From NCBI GenBank assembly GCA_027451305.1, contig DAIDJQ010000052.1:1-17450 (forward strand): a stretch of 17,450 bases of DNA, written 5' to 3'. The position numbers and the translations under genes are program-made. Under the pieces are notes generated by a model. The model had not been told where the DNA came from. It ran no database searches and saw only the letters and a program-made list of their open reading frames with translations. Below, in pieces: positions 6,112 to 16,229 of this stretch (its first letter is position 1; each line of letters begins with the position of its first letter). The stretch comes from Cellulomonas sp. (GTDB lineage Bacteria; Actinomycetota; Actinomycetes; Actinomycetales; Cellulomonadaceae).

Positions 6112-7536
6112 ATGGCGAGAACGGCTCGGGTGGTCGGTACCGGCCTCCTCGTCGTCGTGCTGGCCGGCGGGGCCTACCTGACCGCCGACGCGTACGACCT
6201 CGTGCCCGGTGTGCTCACGCTCGCCCCGCCGGCGCCGACGGCGTCGCCGTTCCCGGTTGCCCCCGGTGCCGTGCTGCCGACCGTGAACCCGACGTCGCTC
6301 GAGCCGCTCGCCGCCCTCAGCACAGCCGCCCCCGTGCCGTCGGCCGCCGCGGTGCAGGCCGCCGTCGACGCGCTCGCCGCCGATCCTCGGGTCGGCCCCA
6401 GCATCGGCGTGCTGGTCACCGACGCCTCCACCGGAACGGTGCTCGCGGAGCACGGCTCGACGACGCCCCACACGCCGGCGTCCACCGCGAAGCTGGTCAC
6501 CGCCGTGGCGGCCCTCGGGACGCTCGACCCCGCCTCGACGCTGGCGACCCGCGTCGTGGACGGGGGCGGGGGACGGATCGTGCTGGTGGGCGGCGGCGAC
6601 ATGATGCTGGCCCCCGGCGCCGGGGACCCGGGCGTGGTCGACGGGCACGCCGGTCTGGGCGATCTCGCGGCGCAGGTGGCGCGCACGCTCAAGCTCGCCG
6701 GGGAGACCACGGTCCGGCTCGGGGTGGACGACTCGCTGTTCACCGGTGGCGCCACCTCGCCCGGCTGGGACCCGAGCTACGAGGCGAACGGTTTCGTGGC
6801 ACCGGTGACGGCCATCGCCGTGCACACCGCGCGGGTGCACCCGGACGTCGAGTACTCGGTGCGCTTCCCGGACCCGACCCTGAACGCGGCAGGGGTGTTC
6901 GCCCAGCGGTTGACGGAGGCGGGCATCACCGTGCAGGGCACGCCGACGCGCACGCAGGCGTCCCCTGACGCCCGTGTGCTGGGCGAGGTGCGGTCCGCGC
7001 GGCTGGACCAGCTGGTCGGCTACTTCCTGGACAGCTCGGACAACACCATCGCCGACGTGGTGGCCCGGCTCGTGGCGCTGCACCAGAAGCTGCCGGCCAG
7101 CTTCGAGGGCAGCACCCAGGCGGTGCTGCACGCGGTCTCCACGCTCGGCGTGGACGTGACCGGTGCGCACCTGGTGGACGCCTCCGGTCTGGCGGCCGGT
7201 TCCGTGCTGCCGCCGACTCTGCTCGTGCAGCTGCTCAGGCTCACCGTGGACGGCACCCGTCCTGCGCTCACCGGGGTGGCCACCGACCTGCCGATCGCCG
7301 GTCTCACCGGCACGCTCTTCGACCGGTTCACCCAGAGCCACGCCCGCGGGCTGGTGCGCGCCAAGACGGGCAGCCTGCCGAGCGTCACGTCGCTCGCCGG
7401 CACCGTGATCACCGCCGACGGCCGCCAGCTGCTGTTCGCGGTGCTGGCGGACCAGACCGGGTCGGTGGGCCAGGACCCGCCCCGGCGGGCGCTCGACGGG
7501 TTCGTCGGCGGTCTCGCCGCCTGCGGCTGCCGCTGA
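6112..7536 (+). CDS. dacB: D-alanyl-D-alanine carboxypeptidase/endopeptidase DacB (PBP4 type, peptidase S13)
   Basis: This penicillin-binding protein acts outside the membrane on peptidoglycan, removing the terminal D-Ala or cutting cross-links. From ATG 6112 it has 474 residues: a hydrophobic signal or anchor segment (7-24), an Ala/Pro-rich stretch to about residue 75, then the S13 domain with all three active-site motifs, SxxK (Ser124-Thr-Ala-Lys127), SxN (Ser309-Asp-Asn311) and KTG (418-420). A large insertion between SxxK and SxN is typical of PBP4 (class C) enzymes. The frame also offers GTG at 6085 and GTG at 6106; the latter has GGGAG 6 bases upstream and is a real alternative, adding two residues. 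It stands first in a run with the metalloprotease, tilS and hpt, the order seen in Mycobacterium tuberculosis Rv3627c-Rv3624c. Confidence 0.95.
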   Translation: MARTARVVGTGLLVVVLAGGAYLTADAYDLVPGVLTLAPPAPTASPFPVAPGAVLPTVNPTSLEPLAALSTAAPVPSAAAVQAAVDALAADPRVGPSIGVLVTDASTGTVLAEHGSTTPHTPASTAKLVTAVAALGTLDPASTLATRVVDGGGGRIVLVGGGDMMLAPGAGDPGVVDGHAGLGDLAAQVARTLKLAGETTVRLGVDDSLFTGGATSPGWDPSYEANGFVAPVTAIAVHTARVHPDVEYSVRFPDPTLNAAGVFAQRLTEAGITVQGTPTRTQASPDARVLGEVRSARLDQLVGYFLDSSDNTIADVVARLVALHQKLPASFEGSTQAVLHAVSTLGVDVTGAHLVDASGLAAGSVLPPTLLVQLLRLTVDGTRPALTGVATDLPIAGLTGTLFDRFTQSHARGLVRAKTGSLPSVTSLAGTVITADGRQLLFAVLADQTGSVGQDPPRRALDGFVGGLAACGCR

Positions 7537-7573
7537 GGCCGTCCGGCCGCGTCGCCGCCCGGGGCCGCCGGGT

Positions 7574-7579
7574 TAGCGT
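7574..7579 (+). promoter_or_regulatory. -10 element placing a leaderless start at the metalloprotease ATG
   Basis: TAGCGT is followed by 7 bases and then ATG at 7587, the usual layout of a leaderless actinobacterial transcript. No clear -35 is visible. An in-frame GTG at 7578 overlaps the box and is therefore unlikely to be the start. Confidence 0.5.
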
Positions 7580-7586
7580 GAGCGCC

Positions 7587-8651
7587 ATGGTGGACGACGA
7601 GAGCGCGGGCCCGGTCGACTGGAGCGCCGCCGCCAGGGTGGCCGGCCGGCTGGCCGCCCCGGGCCCCGCCGCCGACCGTGCCCCGCTCACCGCGCTGGTC
7701 GCCGAGCTCCGCGACGCGGCCGCCCGGGCCGGTGCCCACGTGCAGGTGACCACCGGCATGCAGCCGGCCGACGGCCGCCCGACGGACCGGCTGGCCCGCG
7801 TGCTAGTCGTCGACAGGCCGCGCTGGGCCCTGGCCAACACCCAGGTGTTCGCCGCCCTGCTCGGGCCGCTCGCGCGCCACGCCGACGGCCGCCCGGTGGT
7901 GGTGCCCGCACCGGCCCGGCAGGCCGCGGCCGCCCAGGTGGGCGGCGTGCTCGCGCTGCTGTCCACCAAGGTGCTGGGTCAGTTCGACCCGTTCACGGAC
8001 CCCGGGGGACGGCTGCTGCTGGTGGCTCCGAACGTGCTCGCCGTGGAGGAGTCGCTGGGGGTGGACCCGTCGGACTTCCGCCTCTGGGTCTGCCTGCACG
8101 AGCTGACCCACGCCCTGCAGTTCGCCGCAGCCCCCTGGCTGGCCGACCACGTGCGCGCGCGGGCGGCGCACCTGCTCGAGGACCTCGCCCCCGGCACCAG
8201 CCACGGCGTGGACGTGGAGGAGCTGGTCGGCGTGGTCAGACGGGCCCTCGGCGGTGCGTCCGGCGGTGGGCTGCTGGCCCTGCTCAGCCCGGCGCAGCGT
8301 GCCGCGTTCGACGAGGTCGGCGCCGTGATGGCCCTGCTCGAGGGGCACGCCGACGTGACGATGGACGAGGTGGGACCGGACGTGGTGCCGACCGTCGGCC
8401 GGATCCGGACGGCGTTCGAGGCCCGCCGCGACGCCGGTGCCGCGGCCGGTGGCGTGGAGCGGGTGGTCCGCCGGCTGCTCGGCATGGACCTGAAGCTGGC
8501 GCAGTACCGCGAGGGCGCCGCGTTCGTGCGTGCCGTGCGCAGCCGCGTCGGCACCGACGGGTTCAACGCCGTGTGGAGCTCCCCCCAGACCCTGCCCACC
8601 GCCGCCGAGATCGCCGACCCGGCGGCCTGGGTGGCCCGCGTGCGGCCCTGA
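7587..8651 (+). CDS. Zincin-like metalloprotease of the DUF2342 / 'F420 biosynthesis associated' family
   Basis: The 354-residue product belongs to the actinobacterial zinc-dependent metalloprotease family that sits next to tilS and dacB (Rv3626c in M. tuberculosis). The HExxH site is HELTH (His171, Glu172, His175) in [15 protein letters not shown] second conserved segment, [16 protein letters not shown] (248-263), probably carries the third zinc ligand (Glu252 or His254). The C-terminus has [16 protein letters not shown] (295-310). I see no signal peptide or membrane segment, so it appears cytoplasmic. The name linking it to coenzyme F420 comes from phylogenetic co-occurrence; no substrate is established, and no F420 gene lies here. 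The start at 7587 follows a -10 box by 7 bases. tilS begins 4 bases after its stop. Confidence 0.85.
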   Translation: MVDDESAGPVDWSAAARVAGRLAAPGPAADRAPLTALVAELRDAAARAGAHVQVTTGMQPADGRPTDRLARVLVVDRPRWALANTQVFAALLGPLARHADGRPVVVPAPARQAAAAQVGGVLALLSTKVLGQFDPFTDPGGRLLLVAPNVLAVEESLGVDPSDFRLWVCLHELTHALQFAAAPWLADHVRARAAHLLEDLAPGTSHGVDVEELVGVVRRALGGASGGGLLALLSPAQRAAFDEVGAVMALLEGHADVTMDEVGPDVVPTVGRIRTAFEARRDAGAAAGGVERVVRRLLGMDLKLAQYREGAAFVRAVRSRVGTDGFNAVWSSPQTLPTAAEIADPAAWVARVRP

Positions 8652-8655
8652 ACCG

Positions 8656-9738
8656 GTGAGCGGCCCGGTGGCCGCCGTCGCGGCGGTGCGGCTGGCGGTC
8701 GGCCGCGCGCTCGCGGACCTGCCGGCCGGGTCGTCGGTGCTGGTCGCCTGCTCCGGCGGTGCGGACTCGCTCGCGCTGGCGGCCGGGACGGCCTTCGTCG
8801 TGCGGCGGGCGGCCCGTCACGCCGCGGAGGCCGGGGGGGTGCCGCCCCTGCGGGCGGGTGCGGTGGTGGTGGACCACGGGCTGCAGGCGGGTTCGGCGGC
8901 GGTGGCCGCACGCGCCGCCGCGCAGTGCCGTGACCTTGGCCTGGACCCGGTGCTGGTGGTCCCGGTGAGCGTGGGGACCGAGGGCGGTCCGGAGGCGGCC
9001 GCCCGGGAGGCGCGGTACCGGGCGCTGGCGGACGCGGCGGACGGGCAGGGTGCGGCCGCGGTGCTGCTGGGCCACACGCTGGACGACCAGGCCGAGACGG
9101 TTCTGCTGGCTCTGGCGCGCGGCTCGGGCCCGCGGTCGCTGGCGGGCATGGCGGCCGTGCGCGGGCTGTTCCGCCGGCCGTTGCTCGGCCTGCGTCGGGC
9201 CGAGACGGCCGCCGCCTGCGCCGCCGAGGGGCTGGTGCCGTGGCAGGACCCCACCAACGCCGGCGGGCCGGACGGTCCACGGCGCAGCCGGGTGCGGCAC
9301 GAGGTGCTGCCGGCGGTCGCCCGGGTGCTCGGGCCCGGCGTGGTGCCGGCGCTCGCCCGCACGGCGGAGCAGCTGCGCGAGCAGGCCGACGCGATCGAGG
9401 GGCTGGCGGACGAGCTGGTGGCCCGCGCAGCCGGTCCGGGGGACGGCTGGGACGTGGGCGTGCTGTCCGCCGCGGTCCCCGGGATCCGGCGGGCCGCCCT
9501 GCACGCCGTCGCGCTGAGTGCCGGCTGCCCTGCGGGCTCCGTCGCCCGTCGCCACGTCCTCGCCCTGGACGCGCTCCTGGTCGACTGGCACGGGCAGGGG
9601 CCGGTGCACCTGCCCGGAGGCGTCGAGGCGGTCCGGGAGTGTGGCAGGCTCGTCCTCGCCGAACCACGGGCCGCCGGACCCGCCCCGCAGGGGGCCGCCG
9701 CACAGCCTTCGGACCGATCTCGTCGAGGACAGGAGTAG
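8656..9738 (+). CDS. tilS: tRNA(Ile)-lysidine synthase TilS
   Basis: TilS attaches lysine to C34 of the CAU-anticodon tRNA-Ile using ATP, changing both codon reading and charging. The 360-residue product from GTG 8656 has the PP-loop SGGADS (33-38), VVDHGLQ (71-77), [20 protein letters not shown] (139-158) and WQDPTN (196-201). These are followed by SRVRHEVLP, which leads into the linker helices. The C-terminal substrate-binding part is shortish, as in other Actinobacteria, and ends in a Pro/Ala/Arg tail. The start lacks a clear Shine-Dalgarno and follows the metalloprotease stop by 4 bases, so coupling is likely. Its 3' end contains the hpt ribosome binding site. Confidence 0.93.
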   Translation: MSGPVAAVAAVRLAVGRALADLPAGSSVLVACSGGADSLALAAGTAFVVRRAARHAAEAGGVPPLRAGAVVVDHGLQAGSAAVAARAAAQCRDLGLDPVLVVPVSVGTEGGPEAAAREARYRALADAADGQGAAAVLLGHTLDDQAETVLLALARGSGPRSLAGMAAVRGLFRRPLLGLRRAETAAACAAEGLVPWQDPTNAGGPDGPRRSRVRHEVLPAVARVLGPGVVPALARTAEQLREQADAIEGLADELVARAAGPGDGWDVGVLSAAVPGIRRAALHAVALSAGCPAGSVARRHVLALDALLVDWHGQGPVHLPGGVEAVRECGRLVLAEPRAAGPAPQGAAAQPSDRSRRGQE

Positions 9739-9741
9739 CCG

Positions 9742-10296
9742 GTGGACGCCGCCGACATGGGAGCCGACCTGGAGCGGGTGCTGCTGACCGAGGAGCAGCT
9801 GCACGCGCGGCTGGACGAGCTGGCGGCGCAGGTCGACGCCGACTACGCCGATGCCGACCTGCTGCTGGTGGGGGTGCTCAAGGGCGCCGTCATGGTGATG
9901 GCGGACCTCGCCCGCCGGCTGCACATCCCGGTGCAGATGGACTGGATGGCGGTCTCGTCGTACGGCTCGGGCACCAAGTCCTCCGGCGTGGTCCGCATCC
10001 TCAAGGACCTCGACGCCGACCTGGACGGGCGGCACGTGCTGATCGTCGAGGACATCATCGACTCGGGCCTGACCCTGTCCTGGCTGCTGAGCAACCTGCG
10101 CTCACGGGGGCCGGCCAGCGTGGAGATCGCAACCATGCTGCGCAAGCCGGACGCCCTCAAGGTGGACGTCCCGGTGCGGTACGTCGGCTTCGACATCCCC
10201 ACCGAGTTCGTCGTCGGCTACGGCCTGGACTACGCGGAGAAGTACCGCAACCTGCCCTTCGTCGGGACGCTCGCGCCGCACGTCTACGCCGGCTGA
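9742..10296 (+). CDS. hpt: Hypoxanthine phosphoribosyltransferase
   Basis: This salvage enzyme makes IMP or GMP from hypoxanthine or guanine and PRPP in the cytoplasm. At 184 residues it has normal length. The PRPP-binding motif is [14 protein letters not shown] (99-112), with acidic Glu103-Asp104 and Asp107. Other family marks are [10 protein letters not shown] (41-50), [11 protein letters not shown] (72-82) in the flexible loop, and [17 protein letters not shown] (148-164), which contacts the base. The GTG start at 9742 has AGGAG 6 bases upstream, and that site overlaps the tilS TAG stop, so the pair is translationally linked. The tilS-hpt-ftsH order is widespread in Gram-positive bacteria. 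Confidence 0.96.
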   Translation: MDAADMGADLERVLLTEEQLHARLDELAAQVDADYADADLLLVGVLKGAVMVMADLARRLHIPVQMDWMAVSSYGSGTKSSGVVRILKDLDADLDGRHVLIVEDIIDSGLTLSWLLSNLRSRGPASVEIATMLRKPDALKVDVPVRYVGFDIPTEFVVGYGLDYAEKYRNLPFVGTLAPHVYAG

Positions 10297-10379
10297 CGGC
10301 GCCCGCACCGCCGGCGGAGCCGGCCGCGCCCCCGCTGAGCCCTGCGCGAACAGGCCACGAACCCTCCAGATTGACCATG

Positions 10380-10385
10380 TACCGT
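10380..10385 (+). promoter_or_regulatory. Candidate -10 element for ftsH
   Basis: TACCGT fits TANNNT and would start RNA near 10392, giving a leader of about 47 nt. A TTGACC (10371-10376) nearby looks like a -35 box, but at 17 bases its partner (10394-10399) is not -10-like. Either element could be used. Confidence 0.35.
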
Positions 10386-10408
10386 CGTGGCCAGCAGCCC
10401 TGCGACCC

Positions 10409-10430
10409 GGAGGATGAGGGGCCCGGCCCC
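10409..10430 (+). promoter_or_regulatory. Displaced Shine-Dalgarno and hairpin before ftsH
   Basis: GGAGG (10409-10413) ends 25 bases before the ftsH ATG, too far for normal use. Between them GGGGC-CCG-GCCCC (10418-10430) can form a 5-bp hairpin. Folding it out would shorten the gap to about 12 bases. Confidence 0.35.
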
Positions 10431-10438
10431 GATCGCCC

Positions 10439-12502
<2,064 letters not shown>

Positions 12503-12503
12503 C

Positions 12504-13178
12504 ATGGGCGACCGGGCGGTGGGCCCTCCGGTCGAGGACGACCTCGCGGACGACGAGACGCCGGTCGAACGGTCCGTGATCGGGCCGCTCGTCGACGGCG
12601 GGCGTGCGGTGCGTCCGTTCGACGCCGCACGCGCCGAGGCCGCCGTCCGCGAGCTGCTCATCGCCGTCGGCGAGGACCCCGACCGCGAGGGTCTGCTCGA
12701 GACGCCGGCCCGCGTGGCCCGCGCCTACCGCGAGACGTTCGCCGGCCTGTACCAGGACCCGCGGGACGTGCTGACCACCACGTTCGACGCCGGCCACCAG
12801 GAGATGGTGCTGGTGCGCGACATCGCCGTGTACTCCACCTGCGAGCACCACCTCGTCCCGTTCCACGGCGTGGCGCACGTCGGCTACATCCCCGGCGAGG
12901 ACGGGCGGATCACCGGCCTGTCCAAGCTGGCACGCGTGGTGGACGTGTACGCACGCCGCCCCCAGGTGCAGGAGCGGCTGACCTCCCAGGTGGCGGACGC
13001 GCTCGTGGAGGTGCTGCACCCTGGCGGCGTGATCGTGGTGATCGAGTGCGAGCACCTGTGCATGTCCATGCGAGGCGTGCGCAAGCCCGGCGCCCGCACC
13101 CTGACCTCCGCCGTGCGCGGCCAGATGCGCGACGCGGCCACCCGCGCCGAGGCGATGGCCCTGGTGCTGGGTCGCTGA
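12504..13178 (+). CDS. folE: GTP cyclohydrolase I
   Basis: FolE converts GTP to 7,8-dihydroneopterin triphosphate, the first step of folate synthesis. The 224-residue product carries the zinc ligands Cys113 and His116 in STCEHH and Cys186 in [11 protein letters not shown], plus the catalytic-region His184. Conserved segments are [13 protein letters not shown] (63-75), [15 protein letters not shown] (116-130) and [12 protein letters not shown] (136-147). Residues 1-38 form a variable acidic extension; the later in-frame GTG codons have no better ribosome binding site. The ATG lies one base after the ftsH TGA, indicating coupled translation. Position and order (ftsH-folE-folP) match other Actinobacteria. 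Confidence 0.96.
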   Translation: MGDRAVGPPVEDDLADDETPVERSVIGPLVDGGRAVRPFDAARAEAAVRELLIAVGEDPDREGLLETPARVARAYRETFAGLYQDPRDVLTTTFDAGHQEMVLVRDIAVYSTCEHHLVPFHGVAHVGYIPGEDGRITGLSKLARVVDVYARRPQVQERLTSQVADALVEVLHPGGVIVVIECEHLCMSMRGVRKPGARTLTSAVRGQMRDAATRAEAMALVLGR

Positions 13179-13196
13179 GCCCGGTCGGCTCGGCCG

Positions 13197-13202
13197 TAGG
13201 GT
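13197..13202 (+). promoter_or_regulatory. -10 element placing a leaderless start at folP
   Basis: TAGGGT is followed by 7 bases and then GTG at 13210. The same geometry is seen before the metalloprotease gene. No convincing -35 is visible. It implies an internal folP promoter within the ftsH-fol run. Confidence 0.45.
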
Positions 13203-13209
13203 GACGCTC

Positions 13210-14139
13210 GTGAGCAGCGGCGTGCGTGGCGGACCCCCGACCCTGGCGCACCTGCAGGACGGCGACCGCACCCTGGTGATGGGCGTGGTGAACGTCACGC
13301 CCGACTCGTTCAGCGACGGTGGGCTGTGGTCCACGCCGGACGCGGCGGTGGCCCACGGGCTGGCGCTGCTGGCCGACGGTGCCGACCTGCTCGACGTCGG
13401 CGGTGAGTCCACCCGGCCCAACGCCCCGCGGGTGCCGGTGGACGAGGAGCTGGCACGGGTGCTGCCGGTGGTCCGCGCGCTGGTGGCGCGCGGGGCGACC
13501 GTGAGCGTGGACACCACGCGGGCGGTGGTGGCCGAGCAGGCGGTGCAGGCGGGCGCACTGCTGGTCAACGACGTCTCCGGCGGCCTGGCGGACCCGGAGA
13601 TGGCCGCGCTGGTGGCCCGCACCGGGGTCGCGTACGTGGCGATGCACTGGCGCGGGCACGCCGACGTGATGGACTCCCACGACCGGTACGAGGACGTGGT
13701 GGCCGAGGTGCGCGACGAGCTGGCCGGCCGGCTCGAGGAGCTGCGGGCCGCCGGCGTCCGGGACGAGCAGGTGGTGCTGGACCCGGGCCTCGGCTTCGCC
13801 AAGGCGGGGGCGAGCAACTGGCCGCTGCTGGCGCACCTCGACCGGCTGCAGGACGACGGGTTCCCCGTGCTGGTGGGCGCCAGCCGCAAGCGGTTCCTGG
13901 GGCACCTGCTGGCGGGCCCGAGCGGTGAGCCGGTCCCACCGCTGCAGCGCGACGCGGCCACGGCCGCGGTGAGCGCTCTTGCGGCGGCGGCGGGTGCCTG
14001 GGCGGTGCGGGTGCACGATGCCCGCGGGTCGGCGGACGCGGTGCGGGTCGCCGCGGCGTGGCGTGCGGCAGGGCGCGCCCGTGGCGGCGAGGTCGGGCAC
14101 GATGACGTGCACGACGAGACGGCAGGAGGCCTGCGGTGA
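13210..14139 (+). CDS. folP: Dihydropteroate synthase
   Basis: FolP joins hydroxymethyl-dihydropterin pyrophosphate and p-aminobenzoate to form dihydropteroate; it is the sulfonamide target. The 309-residue product has the pterin and phosphate loop MGVVNVTPDSFSDGG (24-38), GADLLDVGGESTRP (57-70), VSVDT (98-102) with Asp101, LVNDVSGG (118-125), LDPGLGFAK (190-198) and GASRKRF (223-229). I start at GTG 13210 because it lies 7 bases after a TAGGGT box. The in-frame GTG at 13201 overlaps that box and would add three residues. The C-terminal 20 residues are charged and variable. The last codons hold the AGGAGG for the next gene, which overlaps it by 4 bases. Confidence 0.95.
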   Translation: MSSGVRGGPPTLAHLQDGDRTLVMGVVNVTPDSFSDGGLWSTPDAAVAHGLALLADGADLLDVGGESTRPNAPRVPVDEELARVLPVVRALVARGATVSVDTTRAVVAEQAVQAGALLVNDVSGGLADPEMAALVARTGVAYVAMHWRGHADVMDSHDRYEDVVAEVRDELAGRLEELRAAGVRDEQVVLDPGLGFAKAGASNWPLLAHLDRLQDDGFPVLVGASRKRFLGHLLAGPSGEPVPPLQRDAATAAVSALAAAAGAWAVRVHDARGSADAVRVAAAWRAAGRARGGEVGHDDVHDETAGGLR

Positions 14140-15680
14140 GCGGTGAGCAGCCTGTGGTGGACGACGCCGGGCGTGAGCTGGACCGGATCCGGTTGACCGG
14201 CGTCGAGGCCACCGGGTGGCACGGCCTGCTCCCGGACGAGCGGCGCGACGGCCAGCGGTTCGTCGCCGACGTCGTCGTCCACCTGGACACCCGGCGCGCC
14301 GCCGCCCGAGACGACCTGTCGCACTCCGTGGACTACGGCCGACTGGCCGAGGAGGTGCACGCCGTGCTGGCCGGCGAGCCGGTGGACCTCATCGAGACGC
14401 TGGCGGAGCGGGTCGCCGCCACCGTGATGGCGCACCCCGGCGTGCTCGCGGTCGACGTGGTGGTGCACAAGCCGCAGGCGCCGATCCGGGTGCCGTTCGG
14501 CGACGTCGCCGTCGAGATCCACCGGGACCGGCGCAAGCTGCCCGCCGCGGAGCCGTACCGGGCGCACGCACCGGCACCCGTCGTCGTCGGCGAGCCGGCC
14601 CCGGCCGCCGTCGTCCCCACCCGGACGGCCGCGCACGCCGCGCACCCGCGCACCGCCCCGCTGCCGGTGGCCGAGGTGCCGGCGGTGATCCCCCTGCCCG
14701 CACCGACCTCCTCGGTGGTGCCGGCGGCACCGACCACGCCGATGGTGGTGCCCACCTTCGCCGACGTCGTCGGTCCGGGCGCGGGCGCTCCGGCCGACGC
14801 GGTGCCGGCGGCGACGGCCGTCCTCGGGATCGCGCAGGCCGACGAGCACGCCGACGAGTCGTCGGACGTCCCGTTCCCCGCGCCCGACGACGCCACCGCG
14901 ACCACGGTGCTGCCCCGCACGTCAGCGGCTCCGGACGAGGAGCCGGCCCCGGCCGACGTGCTGAACCAGCGGCCCACCATCCCGGTCGACGTGGTGATCG
15001 CCCTCGGCTCCAACCTCGGCCCCTCGCAGGAGATCCTCCGCGGGGTGGTGGCCGAGCTGCACCAGCTCCCCGGCCTCGAGGTGGTGGACGTCTCGCCCCT
15101 GGCGCGCACCGCACCCGTCGGCGGGCCCGACCAGCCCGACTACCTGGACGCCGTGGTGCTCGGCCGCACCACGCTGGCCCCGCGCGAGCTGCTGCACGCC
15201 CTGCAGCTGATGGAGGACCGGCACGGCCGTGAGCGGCACGAGCGCTGGGGCCCGCGCACCCTGGACCTGGACATCGTGGTGTACGGCTCGGTGCTGGCCG
15301 TCACCGACGACCTCGAGCTGCCGCACCCCCGAGCGCACCAGCGCGCGTTCGTGCTGCAGCCGTGGGCGCAGGTGGACCCGGGTGCGGTGCTGCCGGGACT
15401 CGGCGGCGGGCCGGTGGGGCAGCTCGCGGAGACCGCCCCGGACCGTGACGGCGTGCGGTGGATGGCCCTCGACTGGCTGACGGCGCCGGTGCAGCACACC
15501 GGGTCGGTGGACGTCGCGGCGCGCGCGGCGGCGTCGCGGCCTGCACCCGGCCCGGCGGCGAGCGCTGCAGCGGGTGCTGCGTCGGGCCCTGCGTCGGGCC
15601 CTGCGTCGGACATCGGCCCGGGCCCGGGGCTCGACGACGACGAGGGTGAACCCGCTCCCGCCTGGCCCTGGGGTCCGTGA
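14136..15680 (+). CDS. folB/folK: Bifunctional dihydroneopterin aldolase / HPPK (FolB-FolK fusion)
   Basis: One 514-residue chain carries two successive folate enzymes. FolB (about 17-131) splits dihydroneopterin to hydroxymethyl-dihydropterin; its marks are LLPDERRDGQRFVADV (31-46), SHSVDYGRLAEEV (62-74), LIETLAERVA (85-94) and the catalytic-type Lys112 in VHKPQAPI. FolK (about 283-449) pyrophosphorylates that product; its marks are ALGSNLG (289-295), RTAPVGG (324-330), DYLDAVV (335-341) and the signature RWGPRTLDLDIVVYG (370-384). Between them is a low-complexity Ala/Pro/Val/Asp linker of about 150 residues, and after FolK a 65-residue Ala/Gly/Pro tail. The GTG start overlaps the folP stop (GTGA), with AGGAGG 6 bases upstream. 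FolB-FolK fusions are known; this linker is unusually long. Confidence 0.94.
   Translation: MSGEQPVVDDAGRELDRIRLTGVEATGWHGLLPDERRDGQRFVADVVVHLDTRRAAARDDLSHSVDYGRLAEEVHAVLAGEPVDLIETLAERVAATVMAHPGVLAVDVVVHKPQAPIRVPFGDVAVEIHRDRRKLPAAEPYRAHAPAPVVVGEPAPAAVVPTRTAAHAAHPRTAPLPVAEVPAVIPLPAPTSSVVPAAPTTPMVVPTFADVVGPGAGAPADAVPAATAVLGIAQADEHADESSDVPFPAPDDATATTVLPRTSAAPDEEPAPADVLNQRPTIPVDVVIALGSNLGPSQEILRGVVAELHQLPGLEVVDVSPLARTAPVGGPDQPDYLDAVVLGRTTLAPRELLHALQLMEDRHGRERHERWGPRTLDLDIVVYGSVLAVTDDLELPHPRAHQRAFVLQPWAQVDPGAVLPGLGGGPVGQLAETAPDRDGVRWMALDWLTAPVQHTGSVDVAARAAASRPAPGPAASAAAGAASGPASGPASDIGPGPGLDDDEGEPAPAWPWGP
15577..15609 (+). repeat. 12-base tandem repeat in the folK tail
   Basis: CTGCGTCGGGCC occurs twice in full and once in part (9 bases). 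It encodes an Ala-Ser-Gly-Pro repeat in the disordered tail and is probably slippage-prone. Confidence 0.7.
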
Positions 15681-16171
15681 TGCGACGCACCCGTTGGCAG
15701 ACGCTCCTGCTGGTGGCGCTCGTCGTCGGGGTGCTGGTCGCGCTGCTGACCACCGAGGCCTCCCGCCGCGGCCCCGGCATGCCGACGGTGCCCTGGCTGG
15801 TGGCCGCCGTGGAGCTGGTCATCTCCGCCGTGGTGTTCTCGATGGGCTGGGCGGTGCGCCAGTTCCTGCGTGGGAAGCACCCGACGCTCGACCCGGTGCG
15901 CGCGGCACGGACGGCGGTGCTGGCGAAGGCCTCCTGCTACACCGGCGCGCTGCTGGTGGGCTGGTACGGCGGTCAGGTGGCGGCGCTGCTGGTGGCGCGG
16001 GACCTGCCGGGCACCGGCGGCCGGGCTGCCGCCGCAGGGGTCGCAGCGGGGGGAGCCCTGGTGATGGCCGTGGTCGGGCTGGTGGTCGAGTGGTTCTGCC
16101 GCATCCCGCCCCCGCGGGACGAGCAGGAGCAGGCGGCCCCCGGGACGGAGCCGGACCCCTCTCTCGGGTGA
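15680..16171 (+). CDS. DUF3180 integral membrane protein
   Basis: This small membrane protein of the actinobacterial DUF3180 family (Rv3605c-like) is found downstream of folK. The 163-residue product from ATG 15680 has about four hydrophobic segments (8-24, 37-58, 83-107, 116-139) separated by short basic loops such as RQFLRGKHP (60-68). It ends in an acidic tail (145-163). Function is unknown; its conserved position may reflect operon history rather than a folate role. The start overlaps the folK stop (TGATG); a GTG one codon earlier (15677) is also possible. Confidence 0.85.
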   Translation: MRRTRWQTLLLVALVVGVLVALLTTEASRRGPGMPTVPWLVAAVELVISAVVFSMGWAVRQFLRGKHPTLDPVRAARTAVLAKASCYTGALLVGWYGGQVAALLVARDLPGTGGRAAAAGVAAGGALVMAVVGLVVEWFCRIPPPRDEQEQAAPGTEPDPSLG

Positions 16172-16217
16172 CCGGGCGTCCGGCTCCGGTCCCACCCATC
16201 GGGCGTGGTGCCGATGC

Positions 16218-16223
16218 TTGGAT
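16218..16223 (+). promoter_or_regulatory. Weak -10-like box before the first PH gene
   Basis: TTGGAT is followed by 6 bases and ATG at 16230, the leaderless spacing again, but the second base is T instead of A. The gap 16172-16229 holds no other signal. Confidence 0.25.
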
Positions 16224-16229
16224 GGTCGT

